Source: Plasmodiophora brassicae (Eukaryota > Endomyxa: Phytomyxea > Phytomyxea > Plasmodiophorida). Taken from it: a DNA stretch of 64,000 bases. The stretch is taken from positions 1,302,001-1,366,000 of the forward strand of contig CP145416.1 of assembly GCA_036867785.1 (NCBI GenBank), in the 5' to 3' direction. Position 1 is the first letter of the stretch, and every line of letters starts with the position of its first letter. Both the position numbers and the translations under genes were made by a program. Of this stretch, positions 1 to 9,249 are shown piece after piece. The notes beneath the pieces are model-generated. The model searched no databases. It was given only the letters and a program-made list of their open reading frames with translations, and had not been told where the DNA came from.

Positions 1-1196
1 CATCTGCACTGAATCCTCGCCATCGCACCAGAAGTTCCACTGTTCGGTTGCTGTTGTTGACTCTTGCATCGCTGATGCTCTCTACCTCCCATGTGGAATC
101 GTCATACGCGATCTGTGCTTTGAGTTCCTCGGTCAGGTTGAGGTTGCTGTCCGCATAGAGGTGCACTCTGCTTCCGTGTACAATTCGGGTGTCACCGATG
201 ACCATGTTCTTCACTTCGAATACGTATCCACGTTCAGCATTGATAATCTGATATGGGCCTTTCCATTTCAGAAACAACTTTTCACCAGCCCGTTCCAGCT
301 CCTTGCTGATTAGGACATATCACCCAATCCGAAGTTGATCTTCAGTCCGCTCTCTGAAGCCTTCTGCCTCCGGGGATTCCTCTTGGCTTCTGTTCCCTCG
401 GCAACCTCCTTGTGCATCATGGCTAATGCCTCAATGAATTCGTCCGTCAACTTGACGATTTCCTCAGTTGCCAGTGGGTTTCTGCCGAACCAGTTCTCCT
501 GCCAGATGGTGTGTCGTGTTTTCTGCCAGTGTTGACTGTGATTGGCGCTCGCCGTTCTAGTCTCTTCTGAGGGCGGTGGTTGAGTGTGTATTCAACGAGC
601 TTGAGCAGCCATGACCACTCCTCTTTCTGCCACCTCACATGAGAACAGATCTCTCGTAACAGTGCCAATATGTGCTTATTAACAACTTCTACAGTTCCGT
701 TTGGGAAATGCGTCCATGCTGTTGTCCAGTGCTGCTCGACACCGCACAGCTTGTTGTATTCCCGCATGAGTTCCGACGTGAAGTACGCCGCCTGGTCGGA
801 CACAATGTCGGGCGTGCCGGATGTTGTACTCCATTCCATCAGGGTCTGCACGGTTATTAGCGTGTCCGGCACCGCTGCTGGTACCAGATGCACCAAACCC
901 GAGAAGTCATCTTTCAGTGCTAGGACCCACTTGAAATCATTGGCGACCTGCTGCTCTTTGGTCGGCATGATGTACAGGAAATCCATGTGTACCACCTGTC
1001 CCGGCGCTGTTGCATGACACGCCCTCCCCAATGGCCTGTGGATGATGTTCTCTGCTCTGGTTGGGAGATAATGTAAGCACCCTTTGCAGATGCGCTTCCC
1101 ATCCTTCCTCATTCCCTTCCTGTAGAACTGCTCCTGTAGGATGCTGGTTGTCACGTTCATTTCGGTGTGGGCTAGTCCACCCGTATGCGTGATCAC
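1..1196 (-). mobile_element. Ty3/gypsy chromovirus-like pol remnant (integrase end)
   Basis: Read on the minus strand, 447-1196 encodes a retroelement integrase. It has a cysteine-rich zinc-binding segment (CKGC) followed by the catalytic core, with DFSG and the TDNG-equivalent region degenerate. From 446 down to 1 the same strand shows the integrase C-terminal part and a chromodomain-like stretch (VELLVRWRGF), which is typical of chromoviruses. The element continues past the left edge of the window. Reverse transcriptase and RNase H were not seen to the right, so only the 3' part of pol is present. It looks broken, with several breaks, and is a fossil copy. Confidence 0.8.
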
Positions 1197-1720
1197 TGTT
1201 ATCCTAACTCTAAGGTCAGTGCCGGCGTGTGGAATGATCGCTTGTCCCTGACTGTTGACTCGTCAACCCTGTCTTCTCATCCTCTGCCAGTAGGCCAAGA
1301 CCACCAACACCACCCAGAACGAAGAACAAACCCGCACTGCTATGCGACCAATTACGAGATCTCGCGGTGCAGATTACCCTGCCCCGCCAAGGCCACAGGG
1401 CCTAAATGTTATGGGTGCCCGACAGCCCAGTAAGTGTCGTTTAGGAGTTTTCTTAGGGGATCACTTGAGCGGGTTGGAAGGCGAAGGGGCGCCTGTAAAT
1501 TAGGTGACCACCTCCCACAGGGGGGGGGGGGGGTGGATGTCGTAAGTAGTATAGTCAGATCAAACACAGTGAGGGAAATCAAAGTCTACGAACCTGTGGG
1601 GTGCTCAATGATCCCTCAGACTCGTCCCATATTCGCCAATCTGCGAGATTCCAGCACAGGTGACATGCCGGCACTGGCAGGCCGGGAGAAGCTGACGTCC
1701 CGGAAGCTGATCCTACGGTC
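1197..1720. other. No gene seen; poly-G run
   Basis: No convincing coding exon was found. The stretch holds a 14-G homopolymer at 1520-1533. It may be further decayed retroelement DNA, since it adjoins the integrase remnant, but no terminal repeat could be recognised. Confidence 0.4.
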
Positions 1721-1782
1721 CTCGGACCCGAGACCGAGGCGCCTGCATGAAAAGCGCGAAACACAAATAAACTAAACAAAAC
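1721..1782 (+). repeat. Copy 1 of a ~62 bp dispersed repeat (inverted relative to 5241-5306)
   Basis: About 62 bp here match the reverse complement of 5241-5306 with roughly seven to nine mismatches; the core AAAGCGCGAAACACAAATA is identical. Read on the minus strand, copy 1 can encode VYLCFAL..QAPRSR, and copy 2 can encode the same peptide on the plus strand. Several differences are synonymous or conservative. Whether it is an old coding exon, a mobile-element end or a regulatory repeat cannot be told from two copies. Confidence 0.75.
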
Positions 1783-2038
1783 TGATTCCGGTATTCGTCG
1801 ACCCATTGGTCTCCGTCACCGCTCCCGACACCCGGCTTCAGCGCGTCTAGTCGCGCTGTAACCTCAGCCAAGTCATCGTCCACCATCGGCACCGATTCGC
1901 GCGTCGTCCTCGCAGCCATCGACCTTAGTTACCTGACTACAGTGATCACTTGTCGTATTCCTGCTGTGGCAATCTGCAGTCTGTTTATCCAGCCTCGACC
2001 ACAGCTCACCGAGTCCGGAAGTCCTGGCCAGCCCTGCT

Positions 2039-2821
2039 CTATGGCATGTGCCCCAACATGCCACAGGCGGCATCCTTCACGTTCCCCGCCATCGCATTGC
2101 TCTTGTCCTGGACGGTCTTCCCGAGCAGGCCGTTCTGGGCGGCAACCAGCATCACAGCAAGTGCTACCGCCGTCGATACGCCGCGAACCACCTTGTTGTT
2201 GACGACCGCTGGTGGCGGCCTCAACTGGCCTTCGAGTCCAGCAGAGTTCCAATTCGTCGAACGCACCCAGTTGCCGATCGTATCGCGCAGCGCGTTATAC
2301 CGGGTCTGGACGCCGGCCAAGGCACTCCCCACAAGAGCCGCGCTTGGTTTGTATGGAACAAACGAGCCAATACTCATCGACGCATGTGCCTTGTAGACGT
2401 CCTCCACGCCTTTAATCTTGTCACAGACCCTCTTCATCTTATCACCACTCCCGGGATCGGCCATGAACGCCATAGCAGCGACCATAACCTCTTTCAAGAA
2501 CTGATGAATCTGTTCAACGTCACCGGACTCAATGTCAAGCAACGCGATGGCCTGTTTTTCCAAGCGAAGCTTATCCTCCTCCCTGATCCCATGAAGGCTG
2601 AGAGGCGCGATCGCCGCGATGAACTCTGTCTTGGTGATGCGCGTCCCGTGATCAGCCGTGTCGTCCTTGTTGCCAAGGACGTGGCCCGTACCGACAATGT
2701 GATCCTTCTCCGCAGCGGTGACGTACTGCTCCTCGACAGTGAGATTGTCCGACTTGACAGCGCCGACGACGGCAACAGCTACGATAGCCGCTGCAGCAAC
2801 GGCCCACGTCGACAGCGACAT
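2039..2821 (-). CDS. Small secreted helical protein, paralogue of the gene at 4657-4998
   Basis: This is a single exon. The ATG at 2821 is chosen because the in-frame codons upstream are GTG, not ATG. The product is about 260 residues. It opens with a classic signal peptide (MSLSTWAVAAAAIVAVAVV), followed by a helical, charged domain and, near residues 220-235, a second hydrophobic run (AVALAVMLVAA) that could be a membrane segment. The central region shares the pattern LLD..........Q.L.E.M.AA..F..DP with the smaller neighbour at 4657-4998, so the two are paralogues flanking PSD. No known family was recognised. In a host-associated protist such proteins are often effector candidates, but that is inference. 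Confidence 0.7.
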   Translation of the reverse strand: MSLSTWAVAAAAIVAVAVVGAVKSDNLTVEEQYVTAAEKDHIVGTGHVLGNKDDTADHGTRITKTEFIAAIAPLSLHGIREEDKLRLEKQAIALLDIESGDVEQIHQFLKEVMVAAMAFMADPGSGDKMKRVCDKIKGVEDVYKAHASMSIGSFVPYKPSAALVGSALAGVQTRYNALRDTIGNWVRSTNWNSAGLEGQLRPPPAVVNNKVVRGVSTAVALAVMLVAAQNGLLGKTVQDKSNAMAGNVKDAACGMLGHMP

Positions 2822-3179
2822 CCCCACAGCCCCACGTCAACGAAATGAACTACTCGACGATGCAGCAAGAGGCCCTTTTGCTTGACTGGCGCCTGTCTGG
2901 CTCGATCGGATCGGAAACCCGCGCGGCATTCGCGGTGGGGCCCGACGAGAATTCCGCTACCGACTATATTCCTCCCCCCTTCCCCCGACCCGATCCCACG
3001 CCCCGGCAGCCGTCCGAGCCCGCTGCGATTAATCGCGGCGTGGTCCATCGGGGGTCTTTGGGGGTGCAACCGGGCCCCAGGTCATGGCCCATCGCTTCGG
3101 GCGCAGCGTCCCTCGACCGGGGCTCCGGTGTCCATCGCGCCCCTTATAACCCGTTATACCCATTACAGGCGACAACAAC
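2822..3179. promoter_or_regulatory. Divergent promoter region between secreted protein and PSD
   Basis: This is a 358-bp gap between two divergently transcribed genes, so it must hold both promoters. It is GC-rich with C-runs near 2975-2990. A TATA-like stretch (CTTATAACCCGTTATACC) lies at about 3144-3161, some 20-35 bp before the PSD start codon. No other motif was recognised. Confidence 0.4.
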
Positions 3180-4643
3180 ATGCAGTCCAACTACTACTTG
3201 GTCACGTTGGCGGTCATTGCGACGCTCATGGCGTTCAGCGGCGCGGTCTCCATCCGGGAATCTGTCGCGGAACGTAACGAACACCGGTTCCAGAAGATGC
3301 ACCGGTTCGCCACTACCGTGTGGGCCACGACGCTACTTGCTGTCTGCTGCCTCCTAGCGCATGCGTCCGCGTGCCTTGCGATGATCCTGAACAAGCAACG
3401 GCCCGTGTCCGGGTTCGCCGTCGTCTTCGCTGCTCATCTGTCCATCGCCGCCTTCGTGTTCTCCTTCTCAGGTATCATTGGTGCCGTCGCCCTGGTCGTA
3501 TTGGCCGCGGTTGCCAGCGCGCTCACCTGGGCCTTCTTCCGCCCAACAACGTTCGCGGTCGTTGCACTTCTGCTTTCGGCAGTCTTCGCGGTCCAGGCGG
3601 TGCAGGAGTGGCGATCCGCTGAGTTCGACCCGTACCTGGTTCTGGATTTCACCAACCGCAACCAAATCGACGAGGAGCACATGTCGCTGACATTGTCAAA
3701 GACGTTGGCCCTGATCTACGCCATCCCAACGCTGGCGACGCGTCTGCAACTGACGCACCTGTTCAAGTACGTCAGCGGGAGGGCCGGCCCGGTCTACTCG
3801 CGACGTCTGCAGACGGATGCCGAGAAGAAGGTCGCCATCTACGACGAGTTCATCGCTCCGCTGCATGTCAACATGTCGCTGTTCGAGCGACAGGACTACA
3901 GGCAGTACGAGTCGGTCAACGACTGGTTCGCCCGGTCCATCCGCCCCGAGGAGCGCCCGTTCCGCGCGAGCCCACCCCGCGCGCGCCCTTCCAACCGTAA
4001 TCTACTTCTGATGGGTATCGGTTCGCCTGCTGATGGGCGCATCCTCGTGTTCCCCCGCCTCGGCAGGGATGCGCGTCTGTGGCTGAAACACGAACCGCTG
4101 GCCGTGCACGACTTGCTGGGCGGGGAGCAACTTCCGGAACGGTTCCGGTCCCTCGATTTCACCGACGGCTATGCCGCTGTTGTTCGTCTGGCGCCCCAGG
4201 ACTACCATCGCGTGCACGTCCCGCGTGCGGCCCGCGTTCTGCATCAGTACTTGGTGGACGGGCCGTTGCTGTCGGTCAGCGCGATTGCAATGCGATCCGG
4301 GAACGGGGCCATCTACAACAAGCGCCTGGTAACGATCCTGCAGACCAGGGACTGGCTGAATCGCACGGGAACCTACATCGTCGTTTCGATCGGGGCAACC
4401 GCTGTCGGATCAGTGTCATCCGTCGTCAGCGAGGGCGATGTCGTTGCAGGTGGCGACACGCTGCACGAGTTCCGTTTCGGCGGGTCCACCACTGTCGTCC
4501 TCTTCCCGAACAGCCAGCTCATGATCTGGAGCCCCAGGCTAGTCGACAACTCGCGGGCCGGCGTCGAGACTCTCGTCCGCCAAGGGGATGCAATCGGCAC
4601 GACGTATTGGTTCGGCTATCCCGATATTCCACCGAGTCCATAA
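3180..4643 (+). CDS. PSD: Phosphatidylserine decarboxylase, membrane-bound
   Basis: A 487-residue single-exon protein that converts phosphatidylserine to phosphatidylethanolamine with a self-made pyruvoyl cofactor. The first ~180 residues carry several hydrophobic segments (from MQSNYYLVTLAVIATLMAF on), so this form is a polytopic membrane protein. The catalytic half shows the family motifs in order: SPADGRI with the Asp of the Asp-His-Ser triad (about residue 282), DYHRVHVP with the His (about 340), and FGGSTTVVLF near the C-terminus. In the last, the GGST site is where the chain cuts itself into beta and alpha subunits and Ser becomes pyruvoyl. All key residues are present, so it should be active. 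The long multi-span N-terminus is unlike the single-span mitochondrial enzymes. It lies between two secreted paralogues with no apparent functional link. Confidence 0.93.
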   Translation: MQSNYYLVTLAVIATLMAFSGAVSIRESVAERNEHRFQKMHRFATTVWATTLLAVCCLLAHASACLAMILNKQRPVSGFAVVFAAHLSIAAFVFSFSGIIGAVALVVLAAVASALTWAFFRPTTFAVVALLLSAVFAVQAVQEWRSAEFDPYLVLDFTNRNQIDEEHMSLTLSKTLALIYAIPTLATRLQLTHLFKYVSGRAGPVYSRRLQTDAEKKVAIYDEFIAPLHVNMSLFERQDYRQYESVNDWFARSIRPEERPFRASPPRARPSNRNLLLMGIGSPADGRILVFPRLGRDARLWLKHEPLAVHDLLGGEQLPERFRSLDFTDGYAAVVRLAPQDYHRVHVPRAARVLHQYLVDGPLLSVSAIAMRSGNGAIYNKRLVTILQTRDWLNRTGTYIVVSIGATAVGSVSSVVSEGDVVAGGDTLHEFRFGGSTTVVLFPNSQLMIWSPRLVDNSRAGVETLVRQGDAIGTTYWFGYPDIPPSP

Positions 4644-4656
4644 ACGGGCGGTACTG

Positions 4657-4998
4657 TCAGGTTTGCAGCAGTTCATTATAGAGCATCTGCAGGCGGTCGG
4701 CCTTGTGCAAGAGCGTCACCGTCATGTCGTCGTCGTCCGGGTCGAGCAGGAACCCGTTGGCAGCGTCCATCATCTCCTGCAAGCACTGTTGAACCGAATC
4801 GACATTCTCGTGCAGGTCAAGCAGATCCCTGGCCTGGTGTGCGACCTCGTACGTGTCGACAACCCCGAAACGCCCTAGTGGCCCGATCAACGTCAGGAAC
4901 TGTTTCAGAGTGACGCGGTCCGGCTCGGCGGCGCCGCCGGCGGCCACTGCCACGACGGACGCTGCAACGACAATCCACATCGACGACGACGATCCCAT
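4657..4998 (-). CDS. Small secreted helical protein, paralogue of the gene at 2039-2821
   Basis: A 113-residue single-exon protein. The start is the ATG at 4998; the in-frame codon at 5007 is TTG. The N-terminus has a short polar run, then a signal-peptide core (MWIVVAASVVAVAAGG). The rest is predicted helical (QARDLLDLHENVDSVQQCL, EMMDAANGFLLDPDDDD). It aligns with the middle of the 2039-2821 product but lacks its C-terminal 100 residues and second hydrophobic segment. The stop lies only 13 bp past the convergent PSD stop. Function is unknown. Confidence 0.65.
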   Translation of the reverse strand: MGSSSSMWIVVAASVVAVAAGGAAEPDRVTLKQFLTLIGPLGRFGVVDTYEVAHQARDLLDLHENVDSVQQCLQEMMDAANGFLLDPDDDDMTVTLLHKADRLQMLYNELLQT

Positions 4999-5226
4999 AC
5001 TGCTCAATGTCTACGACTCTCGGGACTGTCAGGCGCCCTGCGCTTGAAGGCCACTGAGTCCCGGAAGATTCCGCACAACCGACGCGATCCGATCCGACCG
5101 CAGAAGCGACACCCGAGCCGGCGACGCCTGCGCTCGGCCCCAACGCTGAACGCAGGCCTGCCCGTCACCTGGGGAAGCAGCGCTCATTAAATCGGGTTCC
5201 GATGCCAACCCGCGTCACGAATGCTG

Positions 5227-5320
5227 GTTTCCTCATCGAAGTTAAGTTAAGTTAAGTCTATTTGTGTTTCGCGCTTTTAACGCAGGCGCCTCGTTCTCGG
5301 ATCCGAGTTTCCTCATCGAA
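5227..5320. repeat. 66-bp repeat copy 2 bounded by a perfect 14-bp direct repeat
   Basis: GTTTCCTCATCGAA occurs at 5227-5240 and again at 5307-5320. The 66 bp between them are the second copy of the repeat seen inverted at 1721-1782. It starts with three GTTAA units. The fit of the repeat copy between the direct repeats looks like an insertion with target-site duplication, or a deletion scar between two short repeats. Confidence 0.7.
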
Positions 5321-6312
5321 CCCGTGACACCCATTTCACGCGGCAGTGCACAGGAACGCGTTGACGATCACCAGCGGTGCTTCGCGCGTTCAGCTTCGCG
5401 CGATCGGCCATGAGCACATGACCATGGTGCAATCTCTGGTGACCGCTGGCGTCTGCGTCTGCGTGCCGTTCCCATGGCCCCGAACCTGGAAAGCCCTGCC
5501 TCCGGGTTCGCTGTCGCCTCCATTGCTTACACGCCGACTGCCGCTGGCTTATTCTCGTTTTAAACCGGAAGTCCAACGGGTGGCTGGTAACTATACATCC
5601 TGCAAACCTCGTACGGGGACGTACCTCGTCGTATCGGTTGGGGCAGGAGGCCCGTCGGCGGATCCATCCCTGCCGTCCCGTTCCCAAACTCCGACCGAGG
5701 CGACGTGCTGATTGGCGGTGACTCCCGCGTGGGCGTCGAGGCGCGCTCCACCAATGGGGGCGCGCCTTCGTGTCGGCGCGCCGTCCAGACCCTGCCCAGC
5801 AATGTCCCCGTGCGAATCGTACGTGGCGTGCAATTCTGGTCAGATGGACTGCATGAGGGGCGGCGCGGAAGCTGGGCTCGTCTACGTTTTGCCTAGCTCG
5901 GAATCTCCACCATCACGACGCCACGTTTCGCTCAGAGGTTATCGGTGGTGTGTGCAGCAAATGCCCGTTACCACAATCATCGCCTCGTGTCTGACGACCG
6001 ACGGCGCAAGGGCGGATGGGCACCATGTCCAACTTCCGGTTCGTTCGAGGCGAACCTCTAGCAGTGAGGCTCAGCGTCGTCGTTTTCCAATCTATCATTT
6101 TACAAAGTTCAAATGCGATCGTTTCCGGGCATCCCCCAATACGTTGAGCGGACTGGAAAGTTCCTCTGCGTGGCGTGCTGTTGCTGCTGCTGCTGCTGCA
6201 AAACTGTCGGCGGGTGCGTGCGTGGCGCGTGGGGAGCGCGGCGGCGGCGCGGACTGCGGGGGAGCTGCAGCAAGGCCCGCGCCCTGCGCCGTCAGTCGTC
6301 AGAGACGGGGCG
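5321..6312. other. ~1 kb without a supported gene; 5' leader of DnaJ gene with CTG run
   Basis: Open frames exist on both strands but none shows a domain or consistent codon use. A (CTG)n-like run lies at about 6178-6199 and probably belongs to the promoter or leader of the downstream DnaJ gene. The reading frame of DnaJ stays open upstream through it. Confidence 0.4.
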
Positions 6313-7763
6313 ATGATTGGTGGGTTCCGGGGCGCACGCCTGCTCGGACGCCGTCTACCCAGGTCGTCGCGTATCGCCGGCACCCGGGCCACGTTCTTCG
6401 GGTCGCCCTACACCAACGACAGCAAGCAGCGCGACCATTACGACGTGCTCGGCGTCAACAAGAACGCGTCGGCCGCCGACATCAAACGCGCCTACTATAA
6501 ACTCGCCAAGCAGTTCCATCCAGATTCCAACCCGGACCCGTCCGCGAAGGAGAAGTTCACCGAGATCAACAACTCGTATCAGATTTTAGGCGACGAGGAG
6601 AAACGCAAACAATACGACCAGTCAGTCAGCCACACGCGCCTTCGTGCGTCGTCAACCTCGTACGTGGTTCTAACGTTCGCCTCCAGGTTTGGCCATGCCG
6701 CCGAGCAGATGGAGGGCAGCGGCGGAATGCATCCAGGAGCGGCGGTAATGCGAAACGGGGGGTATTGCTAGGGCGGATCGCGGGTAGTGACCAATCTTGT
6801 TTGTACGTCCAGGGCGCCGAAGACATATTCTCCGCGTTCGAGCAGATGTTCGGCGGCGGTTTCCGAGCGGGCGGCCGGCCACGTGGCGCCGAGACTCGCC
6901 GATCGTCGAAAGGCGCCAACATCCAGGCGACCCTCAACCTGTCGTTCATGGAAGCCGTCCAGGGCATCTCCAAGGTATCGCGTTTGCGCCGTCACCCGCT
7001 CGTGACGCGTCGGTCTCTGACGCGCCCGCCGCCGTAGGACGTCTTCGTCAGGCGGCACGCCGGCTGCTCGTCGTGCAGTGCCACCGGCGTGCAACCCGGC
7101 ACGAAGCCGCGCAAGTGCTCCCGGTGCGGCGGGTCGGGTGAGATGGCCGTCGCCCAGGGCATGTTCCACATGGTGATGCCCTGCGATCAGTGCGGTGGCG
7201 TCGGCCAGCGCAGCACGCCGTGCTCGTCGTGCGCCGGGTCCGGCCTGAAACCGGAATCGGCCACGGTCCGCGTCACGATCCCCGCCGGCGTCGACGACGG
7301 CACGACGGTCCGCGTTGTCGGGCAAGGCGACGAAGGCGTGGGCGGCGGCGGCCGCGGCAACCTGTTCGTCCAGATCGGCGTCGCCGACCATCCCGTCCTG
7401 TCCCGTGACGGTCCGGACGTCCACGTTGGTGTTGACATACCGTTCACAACGGCGATCATGGGCGGGATGATCGAGGTGCCGACGCTGACCGGCCAGGCCG
7501 ACTTGAAGGTCCCGGCGGGCACACAGCCGAACGCGAAACTGCTGATGCGCGGCAAGGGCATCGCCGACGTCAAGCGGCGCGGGTACGTCGGCAACGAGGT
7601 CGTGCACCTGAACATCACCATGCCCGACTGGAACGACATGACGCCCAAGATGAGGGCGGCCCTGGAGGAGTACCAGCGCGAGGCCGAGCGCGTCCACCCG
7701 CAGAAGTCCATCGTCCGCAAGCTGAAAGACTTCCTCAAGGGCGGCGGCGCCAGCAGCGGCTAG
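6313..7763 (+). CDS. MDJ1: Mitochondrial DnaJ/Hsp40 co-chaperone (Mdj1/DNAJA3 type)
   Basis: Four exons: 6313-6620, 6687-6744, 6813-6974 and 7038-7763. They encode 417 residues and the introns are 63-68 bp. The first ~38 residues are Arg-rich without acids ([15 protein letters not shown]...), as in a mitochondrial targeting peptide. Then come the J domain with HPD at about 69-71, a short G/F-rich linker ([13 protein letters not shown]), and a four-repeat zinc domain ([32 protein letters not shown]). The two substrate-binding beta domains close the protein. It stimulates mtHsp70 ATPase during import and folding. The frame is also open upstream, but ATG 6313 fits a presequence best. The small second exon fills the J-domain end, and all splice phases agree. 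Confidence 0.93.
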
Positions 7764-7960
7764 CCCCGACGCATTCAACCCGTATTCGCATGATGTATTC
7801 GACACGTGGTTGTGTCTGTGCTCAGGTACATCGTCCCGTCGTGTACGTAGTGACCGGCGGGGTACAGACCGCGGGGGGACGCGCCCCCGAAGGCGCCACT
7901 GGGTTGCGCGCCACGAATAGGTCCACCTCGCGTGATTCGTGGCCGACACCACACGCAACG

Positions 7961-9210
7961 ATGGCGGTTGCTGCGGGCCGGCATCCGGTCATGTTCCGGG
8001 CGATACGGCGGTCGCTGTCGACGGCGGCGACGACGACGACAACGCAGATGAACCTGTACACGGCGCTCAACGATGCGATGCGGATCGCGTTGGAGACCGA
8101 CGACACCGCCCTGCTGTTTGGCGAGGACGTCGCGTTCGGCGGCGTGTTCCGCTGCTCCGTCGGGCTGAAGTACCCGCGCGTCCATTGCGAATCGTGTGCG
8201 ACGCCCGCCGATCTGACCTGGGGCGCGTCCGCCACCGCAGGGACCGGTTCGGCAAAGAGCGCGTGTTCAACACGCCGCTGAGCGAGCAGGGCATCGCCGG
8301 GTTCGCCATCGGCCTGGCGTCCAACGGGCACACGGCCATCGCCGAGATGCAATTCGCCGACTACATCTTCCCCGCGTTCGACCAGGCACGTACACCTAGT
8401 GGGCGTGTCGTGGATCAGGCGCGGGCCCGACTAACGCGACGCCCGCCACACAGATTGTGAACGAGGCGGCCAAGTACCGGTACCGGTCGGGCAACGAGTT
8501 CGACTGCGGGCGCCTGACGATCCGGTCGCCGTACGGCGCCGTCGGCCATGGCGGCCTGTACCACTCGCAGTCGCCCGAGGCGTACTTCGCGCAGACGCCC
8601 GGCCTGAAGGTCGTCGTTCCACGCGGGCCTCGACAGGCGAAAGGCCTGCTGCTGGCCTCGATCCGCGACCCGAACCCGGTCATCTTCTTCGAGCCGAAGG
8701 CGCTGTACCGGGCGGCCGTGGACGACGTCCCCGTCGACGATTACACGCTGCCGCTCGGCGAGGCCGACGTGCTGCGCGAGGGCGCCGATGTGACCGTCGT
8801 CGGGTACGGCGCCCAGATGCGCGTCCTGGCGGCGGCCTGCGACATGGCCGCCGCCCAGGACGGCATCACCTGCGACCTCATCGACCTGCAGACCGTCCTG
8901 CCCTGGGACGCCGACACCGTCGTCCAGTCGGTCACCAAGACGGGCCGGTGCGTCGTCAGCCACGAAGCGCCCGTCACGGGCGGGTTCGCCGCCGAGGTCA
9001 GCAACGCCGACCGGGGGTGGGGGACCGTCCGCCATGCTGACGACGAACCAGGTGTGTGCCACCATACAGGCGGAGTGCTTCCTGTCGCTGGAGGCGCCCA
9101 TCCAGCGGGTCTGCGGGTACGACACGCCGTTCCCGCTGGCGTTCGAGCGCGTCTACGTCCCCGACACGCTCAAGTGCTACGAGGCGATCAAGGCCGCCGT
9201 CAACTTCTGA
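7961..9210 (+). CDS. BCKDHB: 2-oxoisovalerate (branched-chain ketoacid) dehydrogenase E1 beta subunit
   Basis: Four exons: 7961-8169, 8241-8385, 8454-8996 and 9052-9210. They encode 351 residues. With E1 alpha it performs the thiamine-diphosphate decarboxylation step of leucine, isoleucine and valine breakdown in mitochondria. Family landmarks are [59 protein letters not shown] and [10 protein letters not shown] near the end. The spacing and the YDTPFP ending favour the branched-chain over the pyruvate enzyme. The N-terminus is short and positively charged. Intron 2 (8386-8453) has to begin with GC, since only that join keeps the conserved [16 protein letters not shown] sequence; its branch site CTAAC is at 8431. 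A start at 7991 is also possible. Confidence 0.93.
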
Positions 9211-9249
9211 TACAACCCGTCGTATTTAGTGTCCGTTATGACGACCGGA

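Noticed and set aside
1500-1540. Poly-G tract as a telomere or structural signal
   Set aside because: A single homopolymer with no repeat unit, so a telomere is not supported.
6768-7958. 396-codon open frame on the minus strand opposite DnaJ
   Set aside because: A mirror of GC3-rich DnaJ exons. It crosses the DnaJ introns with no change and has no domain.
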